This document shows positions 35,543 through 46,255 of a stretch of DNA of 64,000 bases, piece after piece. Location of the stretch: NCBI GenBank assembly GCA_963969595.1, contig OZ018414.1, positions 13,747,660 to 13,811,659 on the forward strand, given 5' to 3'. A program made the position numbers and the translations under genes. The stretch is from Neckera pumila (taxonomy: Eukaryota; Streptophyta; Bryopsida; Hypnales; Neckeraceae). Each line of letters begins with the position of its first letter. The stretch's first letter is position 1. The notes beneath the pieces are model-generated. The model ran no database searches. It was not told the DNA's origin and worked only from the letters and a program-made list of their open reading frames with translations.

Positions 35543-35611
35543 CAAGGCACCATATTTCAATGTCATCAAGATTTTGAAGTAAAACAAAAATTGACCAAAC
35601 TACTATTTTAA

Positions 35612-36488
35612 CCCCTAAAAGCCCATTGTCCCTTTAGTGGACAGGTGGGATTTTGGGCAGGTACCTATGGGCTGAATTTTGTCGTGATTTTTTGGATATT
35701 TTTTTGAAAATAGAAAAACTGCTAAGCTTTGTGGAAATATAATTTTTTTTCAATTAGTGCCTGGGAAAAAAAAATTATGCCCTAATAAGCTCAAAACAAG
35801 GGATGGGGCAACAAAAAATTTTACTTTTTTTTCTTATAGATTATATTTTTGTCTATTTGGAAAGCTTTGATTCATTTCATTTGGATTTTATGAGTAAGTT
35901 ATGGACAATCTTGTGTTTTGTGCACTTAGAGCATCTTCTTGAAAAAAATAATTTGTAGCATTCATTTCTGAATGTAGTTTTTACAATTTTTCAAAAAAAG
36001 AAGTTCCACAAGGTTTAGTTTTTTTGCTAGAATAATCTCATCATTGGAATTAGTGCTTTTTCACTCCATATAAAATATATAAATATTTTAGATTTTCCTT
36101 CTATCTCGTACCTACTTCTACTTAACAATTTTTTTAATAATGAAAATTAATTTTTTTTGAATTTTTTTTTTCTTAGACTCTCAACCCAATTCTCCACTAT
36201 AAAGATTTAAAGCTCAAAACTCTATAGTGCAAAACATTTAAGTTAAAAATGTTCAAAGTCATAAAATCTAATCTCGCTATGTGCTTAAAAACTTGGTTTT
36301 TTCACTTTGACTTGCAATCTTATGCAGTCAAAAATTCTGAAATTTTTCCCACACATTCTCATACAAGTTAGGTGTAAGATCTTGTTAGATGTGCAAAAAA
36401 AACATTTTTTAATTTATTTTACTCTTTGCTATAAAAATGGCAGTTTTGGGTGTTTTTTGGTAGAAAAAAGGCTTTGGGACTTCAAGGG
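35612..36488 (-). mobile_element. TTAA-type element (family B), 877 bp
   Basis: TTAA at 35608-35611 and 36489-36492. The ends are CCCCTAAAAGCCCATTG and, inverted, CCCTTGAAGTCCCAAAG. The interior is collinear with 63049-63937 and with the reverse of 23514-24435. It is non-coding. Confidence 0.8.
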
Positions 36489-36885
36489 TTAAGTATTTTC
36501 TTATTTAGAAAATATATCCTTCAAAATCTTTTTTTAACAAATTTTCTTTTATAAATTGTTTATGATTTTTCTATTAAAGGTCAGTTTGTGCGAGGGTTCA
36601 TTGCAAATTTTGATCTTTTAAGAGTTAAGGATTTTGGGAGATGAGCACAAATACACTAGATCTTGAGGGAGAAATCAGACAGGAAAGTCATTCAAGACAG
36701 ATGTACAGTAAATTTTGAGATGCTGGAAACTGATTTTGTTAGCACATATATTTTTTTTATTTAACTACAATTTTGGATAAAAAAGGTTAAAAGAAAATTG
36801 AAAGCCTTCAAATGTCCAAGTAAACAGAGTTGTGAACTATATCTTCTAATTCTAAGAGGGTCAAATGATCCACACTAAAATTACA

Positions 36886-37434
36886 TCATACTACTAAAAT
36901 CACAATGACTTCTATAATATCACAATTCAATTTTGAATAATATTATAGAAATTCAATTGCTTTTGTAATAGCCGTAGGATACTTTCTACTATATATTATG
37001 TATTCTTTTCGTGCAATATTTGAAAATCAAATGGATACTTCTAAAAAAATTTCAAAAAAGCTTTTTAGACAACAAACTATAGATAAATTCCATGTCTTCT
37101 TAAAATGTGATATTAAAGAATAAGGAAGCACCAACCACTAGCGTTGCTCTATTATTCAAATGTGAAGATTCTACTTACATTGTTCACTTGATTAATTTAG
37201 TCTTATTGCAATGTTTTCATCTTTGCAAAGGCTATTTCATAAAACTTATGATATAAAGATTTTCTTTAATTACTTTATATTGCACTATTTAAATTTTTTC
37301 AAAGAATATTGTATGAGGATGTCAATATTTTTGCTTAAAGATTATACATACTTTGTTTTATCTACATTCTATCACATGAAAAATTGATGAAAGTGGTATA
37401 TTTAATGCGTAGCAAAGCAAGCCCCAATCGCTAG
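36886..37434 (+). mobile_element. Possible Helitron-like element 1
   Basis: Begins TCATACTACTAAAATCA and ends in CTAG after 'AATGCGTAGCAAAGCAAGCC'. TC at the 5' end and CTRR at the 3' end, with no target duplication, are Helitron features. It is followed immediately by a second element with the same start. It is 549 bp and non-coding. A further 'CACCAACCACTAG' at about 37130 may be another 3' end inside it. No strong subterminal hairpin was verified. Confidence 0.45.
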
Positions 37435-37758
37435 TCATACTACTAAAATCATGACTCCCTCTGTAATATCACAAATGCTACCATTAATAATAGGGGCTCA
37501 TACTTGCTATACTACGCATTCATCGTATCACATATCAGTAAAATTTTGATAAATTTGAATAGAATGCATGATAATGATTTCAATAAATCTTTGAAATAAT
37601 TAATTTTAATATTTTGTAAAAATATTTTCAATCATGCATACATAAAAATAATATTTTCACGCAATGTTATATTACAACAATAGAGTAGTAGCTAATACAT
37701 AAAAATTCTAATAAAATTCTAATGATGAATGCGTAGCATAGAAAGTGCCAACCGCTAG
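37435..37758 (+). mobile_element. Possible Helitron-like element 2
   Basis: Starts TCATACTACTAAAATCA directly after the CTAG of element 1 and ends 'AATGCGTAGCATAG' ... 'CAACCGCTAG' at 37758. The shared start and shared 3' segment with element 1 support one family, placed head to tail. It is 324 bp and non-coding. Confidence 0.45.
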
Positions 37759-39843
37759 TTATATATAATATTGCAACCTCTTAGAACCATTTTCGTATTT
37801 TATGACAAAATAACAAATGAGGTAGACACTATATATTGTATTTACTTAGGGCAGTTAAAGCACACACAAGTGTTGTGTGGACACAAAAAACTTTGGACAG
37901 AATCATGGATGATTTGTTACTTTCATCCAATACTGCATCATATCTTTATCCTTATAGAGTTAAGATATGCATTTGATATTAAAAAGTTTTGTTACTGAGG
38001 GTCTTAGGAACAAATTTAAACCTACTTTTGGATAGTAAGGTAACTACATCTAAAATCACACAGTGGCATGGCCACTATGCTGTAGAAATGAACAACGATT
38101 TTTGTATATAGGTGAGGACTGTGAATCAAAATGCAAGTGGTTCTATAATTTTTGGAGGTACTGTGAATTAGTTACAAAATTTCAAAGATGCAAGATATAG
38201 GGTGGTAAAAGTGTCATATAGGTCATGCCAAAATAGATTTGATACATATGGAGAAATGACATAGACAAGAAGTTAAATCAACAAGTAAACCCAAAATGGA
38301 CCACTTGTGCGGTTGCTACCTCTACAATGCTATTAATAGAGTTTCCCACAACTCAAAATGGGCTTGACAATTGTCCTTGTAATGTGTACTATTTTGGGAT
38401 TCTCTATGTTCATTTTCACTTCAAAAATAGGGGTCGCTTTTTAGGAGCGGTCCATTTTAAATGTAGTTACCTTATTCACAGTGCAAAACGTACCAAGCTC
38501 ATTAATGTCAAATTTATAATTTAGAGCAGATATTTTGGTAAAATCATCTAAGAAAAACAAAAACAAAATGCCGTAAACCACCATTTCCCAAAGAAATTTA
38601 TGGTAAGATCTTGCCAACATTCACTATTGATAATTTAGGACCAGCCAACCTCCATCCAACGGAAAATCTGCCCCAAAACCATACCCGGGTAACAACATAA
38701 CCACCCAGGTATCATTCCCTCCCAGGTACCACCCAGTCACAAACATTCTATTCCGAGCGCCGACAGCCTCCCCCGGTTCCCGAGAGTCCCGTTGGCGCCA
38801 CGGATCCGGGTACAAACCGGGTATTGCCACCAAGGGTGTGCCCGTGAACTGGGCATCCGTTGCGAGGGCCAGCAGCCATGTAGCCGTTGCTCCTCAACGG
38901 CTCCTCGCAACCTCGTTTGCTGCTCCTCGTACTCTCATCTTCTTCTTCTTGTTGTTCCCGGAACTACATTTCCCGTCATCGCCACCCCATTCTCACCACA
39001 CCCCATGAGCTTCCCTTGCTCCGTCGCTCCCCAACGAATTCTATCTCGCCTCTTCTCTCCCTCTGTGGCCCTTGGTCGATCAGCAGCTCGATCAGGTCTG
39101 GAGCAAGGTTCCAGGCCATTATTTCTGCAGCTCGGGTTACGGAGCTTGGGAATCACAGGATTGACTGGGATTTTGTAATCCTGTGAGATTAGATGCTGGC
39201 TGCCACTGAGATTGAATGATCTCATGTTGGGAGTCCGCAATTCTCTCTGGGGCATGGGAGAGTGGATTAGTGGAAGGTGGAGCTCAGTTTGTAGATAGAT
39301 AGATAGATACATGATTCTCAGTCCTTCCAAGTGTTTATGAATTTGGAAAGGTCGGTTGAGGAGGAGGTAGTTGCAATCGCTGTAACGGATTGCTTAGTAG
39401 CTCCCTCCGAGGTATCGTTTCTGATCTCAATGTGATCGTATTGTTGGAGTGGGAAGCTCAGTCAAGGGCAGTTTGCTTGACCTGAAATTAGACATCAGGT
39501 GGATCGAGAGACTCACTGCATATTGACATTCATCCTCAATTGGGTCCGGAATTCATAGCTGCTGAGAAAAGAGTAGTAGAGCTTCCCTGGCGTCTTTTGC
39601 ATGCCAGTATAGTGATTTGTAGATGAGCTGGAGGTAAAGACTCTCCGGCAACACCATAATTCACCCTTTTGGGTGGAAGTAGAAATCGAATAGGCGAGGA
39701 GCTGGTGATAGGAATTGAGATCACGCTGGATTCAGTTTGCAAGAGATTTCAGTAGCTGGTCGATTGGGTCGAGCACTGAAGGAGCAATTTGGTGTTTAGG
39801 AGCACCGAATTTGATCGAGAGAAGTTTAGCTTCGTGAGAAGCT
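37759..39843. other. Intergenic and upstream region of the MS5-like gene
   Basis: 37759-38630 is AT-rich with no gene. From about 38640 to 39180 G/C content rises and CT-rich runs appear ('TCATCTTCTTCTTCTTG'), as in a plant promoter or leader. ORFs here overlap in several frames without a recognisable domain. A GATA microsatellite is at 39294-39307. The region 39190-39843 probably contains the 5' UTR, which I could not delimit. Confidence 0.45.
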
Positions 39844-42800
39844 ATGATGTGGGGTGAGCAATTTGCGCCGACTGGAGCGTTGATGCACATGCAGTCGTAT
39901 GGCAATCGCATGTCAAAGTCAGCTCCGTGTTCGCCTGTGAAGCCCGCGTCGAAGCGGCCCCATGTGAGGGCCGATTCGTTTCACGTGGTGCACAAGGTGC
40001 CCGTCGGTGACACCCCGTACGTCAAAGCCAAGCACGTCCAGGTAATTGCAGCTTTCCAAATTATGCACATTGATACAAGAATCTTTATTTCTTAGTTCTT
40101 TCTCACGCTGTAGGAGTGTCGAATTCAAGTACGTTGGTTGTCAGACCCTCACGCAGCGAAGGAGCTGGAGAATTTAGTATCCGTCGAGAGAATTTTACAC
40201 GATAGTTGCAATTAGTTTCGATCATGAAGGCTTCGTTGTAACGAACTGAGATAGAATGCCTTGAAGAATGTGGCCTATGAAGGAGTTACGTTAACGTCAC
40301 AAATTGAGACACAATACCATGAAAGGACTTGTCGTGACAACTGAGATTGTATGCCTTGAGGAATTTGTCCCAGGAAGAAATCGTCGTAAGAGAATAAAAT
40401 AGAGTGCCTTGAGGAACTGCGTGCCTTGAAGGACTCGTCGTAATTAATTGAGATCGAATGCTTTTAGGAATGCGTCTCGTGAAGAACTTATCGTGACAAA
40501 TTGAGATAGAATGCTTTGGGGAGTGTGTCCCGTGGTTTAACGATGAATAGGTTTCGCAATGCAGCTGGTGGACAAGGACCCAGACCGTGCGATTGCGCTG
40601 TTCTGGGCCGCTATCAACGCAGGCGACCGAGTGGACAGCGCCTTGAAAGATATGGCGATAGTGATGAAGCAGCAGAACAGGCCCCAAGAGGCGATCGAAG
40701 CAATCAAATCGCTTCGAAACCGCTGCTCCGACCAGGCTCAAGAGTCTTTAGATAATGTGCTACTTGATTTATACAAGGTATGTGCATGATCCGGCATAAC
40801 ATTTAATTCTGCAACTGTAAGTTATCATGTAGCATTTTGCTGTACTCATGCCATCGAGCTCACCGCTTTCCGAATTCGCAGAGATGTGGAAGGCTTGATG
40901 ACCAAATAGACCTTCTCAAGCATAAGCTACATCTCATCCACCAAGGCATGGCCTTCAACGGCAAACGCACCAAGACAGCGAGGTCACAAGGGAAGAAGTT
41001 CCAAGTGTCAATCGAGCAGGAAGCCACTCGTCTTCTGGTAAGCTACAGCTATCCTGGACTTGGAACTTCTGATAGCACAAAACACCGCACTGTACTAACC
41101 TCACTTCTGTTAGGACAAACATAACCCTGTACTAATCTCACTTTGCATTCAATCACTTCCAGGGCAATCTAGGATGGGCTTACATGCAACAATCAAACTT
41201 CGTCGCTGCAGAAGCGGTGTACAGGTACACAAATCAATACAAAAAGCATCCCAATGTTGGCTTCCTTACTGCAGGGGATTGTCAGTAGCTCATAGTTTCG
41301 TCGTTAAGTTACGAATGTGGGATGACATGGGAAGTCATGTACTGACATGCCAATATTGAATGGATCCCCAGGAAAGCATTATCAATAGAACCAGACAACA
41401 ACAAGGTATGCAACTTGGGCATCTGCTTAATGAAGCAAGGTCGCCTAGAGGAGGCGAAATCCATGCTCCAAAGCGTAACACCCGCCTGCAACGACAACCG
41501 ATGGGCCTCAGACTCCCACCTCAAATCCTACGAGCGCGCTCAGGAAATGCTGCAAGAGCTCGAAGCTTCTATGGGCACCAACAACGACGTGATACACCAA
41601 GAGCTTCGTTCCTTCGCCATCCCCGGTTGCGACACAGGCTACGACCTTCAACATTCTTCCCTCTGGCAACCCCAGCCCGCATTACCCCGGCAACCACGTC
41701 GCATGGCTCGCTCCAGCTTGGACCAGCAATTCTCACAAACAGTGGACCCTGCCATGACTAGCGCCCTCCTCGCTACAGCAGGCTTTGGCCCTCAAAAACA
41801 AGCGTCAGTTGCAGCGAGAGCAACGCAACCGCAGGGCGAGCAGTCTTGGTACCAAACGAGCTGGTCTGATGAAGACGTGGACTACTCCTCACCTGAAGAC
41901 TCGGATGCAGTGACGCCCCAATTCACCATGGCAGGGACGAAGTTGCAGCCGCCGCCGTTGAATTGGCATGCCGAGACGCTGCGGCAGCGGCTTGAGACTG
42001 TGTCGGTGCTGGGGAATGCATTCATGAACAGGCATCTGGCGGTGAAGATGGAATCCAGTAGGAATGAGCAATCGTTAAGCTGTGACGCTGCCCCTTTCAA
42101 TCCGGCTGTGAGCAAGGAGCCTGCTGTGACTATGCGTCCGAAATCTGCAGCTGGGAATGGGGGAGTGAAGGCGCTTGACCGAGATCCGCTCACGTTTGAT
42201 CTTACCAATGGGAACGGGAGAAATGGGGCGCATGCAAGCTCACAAGAAGAGAATCGGGGTGTGAAGACTCTGGGGTCGTGGACAGCAAGCAAGCCCAACA
42301 AGAGCACCACTGCAGGTAATGCATTCACGATAATATTCCTTATATTGACAGCCTTATTTTACTTCGGCAAAGTTCGCTGCTTGTGCATTGCGCAAATCTA
42401 GATTCCACATCCGTCCTAGATAGTTTCCAAAGAAAGAACCCTTCTGCATTTGGGTATTGAATATCGCCTTCGTATCTTCAAGTAGTGTCCATATCTTTCA
42501 GAGCTTCACACTGTTTGGAATGATCGAGGATCTCATGTTCGGCTGCATTTCAGTCGCATGTTATGATAAGGGCTGGCGAAGTATCACTTGTGAAATTGTC
42601 TCATGGTGGACTGGTTGTATACTGCATCCAAGTGTGTAGATGTCGGAGTTTCACATCGTTTGTGATTAGCGTCTAAAGTGAATTGTCTTGCGGTTGAATC
42701 CCAGGTTACGGTAACGGCTGGACAACTCGCAACGGATACAGCGAGAATCACCAACCAACGCAACCCACAGCACGTCGCTCACTGTCCATGGGAGACATTG

Positions 42801-43225
42801 ATACCACAGCATTTACAGAGCAGGAACAGCCCCAACCTCAACCTCAACCCCAACCGCTGCAGAGCCAGAACGTGAACATAAACATAAATTCTGGAAGCTC
42901 AGGCCTACCCCCTCTCCACAACGCAGCCGGCAAGCGTTGCAGAACGCTGACCCCTGTGAAGGAGAAGACGGTGAGCGCGTGGGGCTCCCTGGGCTTCACC
43001 CAGAGCCCCAACGACCTGGACTTCGGCTGCGAGAATAACACTATAGCTCTCGAAGGGGACTTCAATAACGGAAGTGCAGGAGGCTCTTTGATCAAAAGCC
43101 TGTTCAGCAGAGACCCGCTTGCTCTTCCCATGGCTGACTTGTCCGCCTCGGAGATGGAGATGAAGCGGCAGCGCAGGTTGAAGGTGTTCAGGGAGATGAC
43201 CCTGGCAGGCAGCCCCCAAGCTTGA
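39844..43225 (+). CDS. SDI/MS5 (POLLENLESS3)-family TPR protein
   Basis: Six exons: 39844-40041, 40565-40777, 40882-41037, 41163-41224, 41372-42315 and 42705-43225. All are GT-AG and in phase, giving 697 aa. The family includes Arabidopsis SDI1/2 (sulfur-deficiency response) and MS5/POLLENLESS3 (male meiosis exit). Seen: 'VVHKVPVGDTPYVKAKHVQL', 'PDRAIALFWAAINAGDRVDS', 'QAQESLDNVLLDLYKRCGRL', 'RTKTARSQGKKFQVSIEQE', 'LLGNLGWAYMQQSNF' and 'NLGICLMKQGRLEEAKSML'. Helical TPR repeats span residues about 45-276. The remaining ~420 residues are low-complexity, with a Pro/Gln run coded near 42830-42860 and a basic C-terminal stretch 'KRQRRLKVFREMT'. SDI1 is about 306 aa and MS5 about 434 aa, so this is a long member. 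Which branch it serves, sulfur or meiosis, cannot be told here. Confidence 0.9.
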
Positions 43226-45147
43226 AATTTAATGGTGGCATGGAACGGTGACAAATCCTTCCCCCGACCTTGGAAATGGTGACATGGAACGTTGTCATCA
43301 GGATTTTCCACTTGATTCTTTTTAATTTTCGGCAGTGAATTGGCTGCTTTTAGTGTCTGGATGTAAACTTGTATAGAGTTTTAGGACGTTCGATCTCTAG
43401 ATGTTTAGAGCACACAGTGAAGTGGTAGTTTGGGAGGTGTTTGGGAGGGTGATGGAGCTATCCTCACGTGGCGCAGGAGTGATCAGAAGGAGTGATCAGA
43501 AGTTAGTTTGGTGCAGATATTTGATCAGGAGGTTGAATGGAGTCCTTCAATCAGTAGGTAGGGAGTTAGTTTAGTTTTGTAGATGCAGTGACCTCCTTGG
43601 TCGCGTTTGTGACCACCAGGGAAGACATTCTCGGTCTTACCGTTTCCGTTATGGTACACTCTCGGTACACTTTCATGTAGCTGGTCTCTGCCGGGGAAAA
43701 GGAAGTCCTTTTTATGGTTCCATGGCAGATGCAGCCCCCTCTGTAATTTGTGCGGCGTAAGTCTTATTAGTTAATGTCACTTCCGTATTAATTCTCCTTG
43801 TGCCCTCTTCTTCTCAGTCCAGTGTTTGGTTTCCTAAACATTGCAATTGAAGCTAGGTGCCATTTGGAACACTTACGCAGTAGAGTGCGTTGCAGTTAAC
43901 CAGAAACCCAAATTCACCCTTCTCAATTACCTCTATCACTTTCCAGATCACTCGTATTACATTTCATACATTACAAAAACTTGAGCCCATCTTCGGTGTA
44001 CAACAATACTTACGAGTGGATTAGCTTGAAATCATCTTTCACTAAGTTTATTTGTGAGTGTCGATTTTATCCCTCTCCGATTCTGGTAAAAACGAAGATT
44101 GTCATCAGACCTCCAATTTTTATTTTTATTTTTATTTTTATTTCTTGAACCTCCAATTTTTCAGAACAAGGTCTGCACTCAAAATGCCCACCTAAAATGC
44201 ACGCCCCGACATTCTTCTCTCCAGTGCCGATTCTGGGTGGAACAGACCTTACGATCTCTCAAACTGCTACTCATGAAAGCTCTGCAATGTTCCGCACCGA
44301 TTCCGGCAGTTACAAAAGATCAGCCATCTGAATTACTCCGTATAATTAATTTTTCAAAAAATCGACTGGGCAGTGTGCACCCAGAATCGCCACCTGAAAT
44401 GAACAGCCTGACATTCTGAAGGGAAAAGATTCTCGGTGCCCACTGCCCTGCAGACCTCATGATCGATGAATCAAACAGTCAGTGCCGATTCTCTCACTGG
44501 TAATAAGCTCAACTCACAACTGAAAGCTGGCCCATCTAACTGAAAACAATAATTTTTTCAGAATACGGCAAAAGGTTATGATTGTTGCCACCTGAACTGT
44601 ACTGAAGATGCATTCATTTCGGTATAACATGTTCCAAGTGATACGCAATATGGGAACTGTGAAGTCGTCAGAAGTGAACTGAAGTTCGACATTCCGTCCA
44701 TCCGATCAGTGGGTGTGGGTGTGGCAGTGGCAGTGCCAAGATCGGGTTTCATGGGAGGTGGCAAGAAAAGGAGAGACCGAGAAAACGAGAGATCTTGGCT
44801 TGGCAGTGGTTGCTGCAAGTTGGTAGGCCAGGGAGTAGGATAAGTTAAGTTATTTTATGTTACGGAGTATGTTTTAGTGAGGTGAGTGAGCCAGTGAGAG
44901 CCTCAAGTGGCTGACATACCAACTGTTTGGGGCGGTTAGTCTTGATCACGTTGCAGCACAGCACGATTTGCTTTTAGCTTGTCCTCACCTCCATGAGTTC
45001 TGTGATGAGGAAGGCAATTTGGTGGGACTGGAAACAACAACAGCTTCCTGGAACGACACAACTGCGGTGCTGTACAGGATTGTACTGTACAGCAGTGTCT
45101 TTTGGGAACCGGCTTGCAGATTTAGACCGAGTGTTTTAAAACATTTT
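43226..45147. other. Downstream of the MS5-like gene and intergenic
   Basis: The first part is presumably 3' UTR. An (ATTTTT)n-like run lies at about 44115-44143. ORFs near 44099 and 44576 contain only low-complexity sequence. No gene is supported. Confidence 0.45.
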
Positions 45148-45175
45148 TTAACCCTGGAAGGATGCGGCGGCTTAA

Positions 45176-45398
45176 CCCTTAAACGACGAGGAGGCCACTT
45201 TGTGGCCGATGGATGATAGAGAATCAAACTGTATAGGACAGAAATGCAATCATTCATCCTCAGAATTTGTTGTGAAAAGGGGAGAGCTTTTACAATAGCT
45301 TGACTTCCAATAGATACTTTTGGATTTTTTAATGTAGATGATGTCACATGGTAACGAAAAAGTATGATTTCCAGGGTCACCCCTTCGTCCTTTAAGGG
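45176..45398. mobile_element. TTAA-type short MITE (family D), intact copy
   Basis: 223 bp between TTAA at 45172-45175 and 45399-45402. The ends are CCCTTAAACGACGAGG and, inverted, CCCTTAAAGGACGAAGGG. Other copies are at 1-372 and about 52960-53165. Just upstream, TTAACCCTGGAAGGATGCGG at 45148 resembles an isolated family C end. Confidence 0.75.
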
Positions 45399-45420
45399 TT
45401 AAAAGTGCTTGATGCATGAT

Positions 45421-45645
45421 CATTAGATGACACTGGAGGTCATTGGAGGGCCGTTTCAGGCCCCGTTCCCAAACTGGGTGTCACAATTTTTTTCTTCTCC
45501 CAAATATCATTTCAAGAAAAAAAAAAATCAAAAAAATGATGTGGCACAATCTTAGCCACATCAGCCAGCAGTTATCTTACGTTCCCGTAGTTTGGGAACG
45601 CAGGATAACTTGCAGTCTCTTAGAGGCCTCAAATGTCATCTAATG
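45421..45645. mobile_element. MITE family E, copy 3
   Basis: 225 bp. The ends are CATTAGATGACACTGGAGG and, inverted, CATTAGATGACATTTGAGG. The interior has 'AGGGCCGTTTCAGGCCCCGT', 'GATGTGGCACAATC' and 'GTTCCCGTAGTTTGGGAACG'. It is non-coding. Confidence 0.75.
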
Positions 45646-45694
45646 AGAAAATTCTTCCATGGAAATTGGAAAGTGGAAACCAACCCAACTGATG

Positions 45695-46255
45695 ATCAAA
45701 ATAAATGATTTAACAAAGTTGGAGACACCTTTTTAATTTAAAAAAAAAATAGGATTTTTGTATCTAAATTGGTCAAAATAAATGATTTCAGCATAGTTGG
45801 GGGCACCTTTTTATTTAAAAAATTGGACATTGGAGAAAGACAGATAATTGTTGTGAGTTTTCAAAATGGAATTGACTCCCTTGGTCAGTGGAATTGTGAC
45901 ATAGCTTGGTTGTAATACCGAAATCTAGAAAGTTAGTAGTCAATCAATTGCAAATAAGTATGGGAATGGTTGAATTGCAGTTGTGGTTATACATTATAAC
46001 ACCCAAAACGGTCAAAATAAGTGATTCACCATAGTTGGAGGCACCTTTTTAATTTTTCAAAAATAGGATTTTTGGATATGACATGGAATTATTGTGAGTT
46101 TTCAAAGTGGAACTCCCTTGGCCTATGGATTGTCACATAGCTTGATTGTAATACTGAAATCTAGAGAGTTGCATGTTACATAGCTTGGTCATAATACTGA
46201 AGTCTAGAGAGTTTGCAATCAACTTATCACAAGTTCATTATGGGAACCGATTAAT
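45695..46255 (+). repeat. Degenerate local repeat around a 'GGTCAAAATAA' block
   Basis: 'TCAAAATAAATGATTT', 'CATAGTTGG.GGCACCTTTTT' and 'ATAGCTTGG.TGTAATACTGAAATCTAGA' recur, with blocks starting near 45699, 45771 and 46012. This suggests duplicated units of about 240-270 bp plus a partial one. A further inverted copy of the core is at about 62368-62410. Confidence 0.55.

Noticed and set aside
38792..39186. Overlapping ORFs of 128 and 99 codons (+) and 131 codons (-) in a GC-richer block
   Set aside because: They overlap in different frames on both strands, have no recognisable domain, and fit a promoter/leader upstream of the MS5-like gene better.
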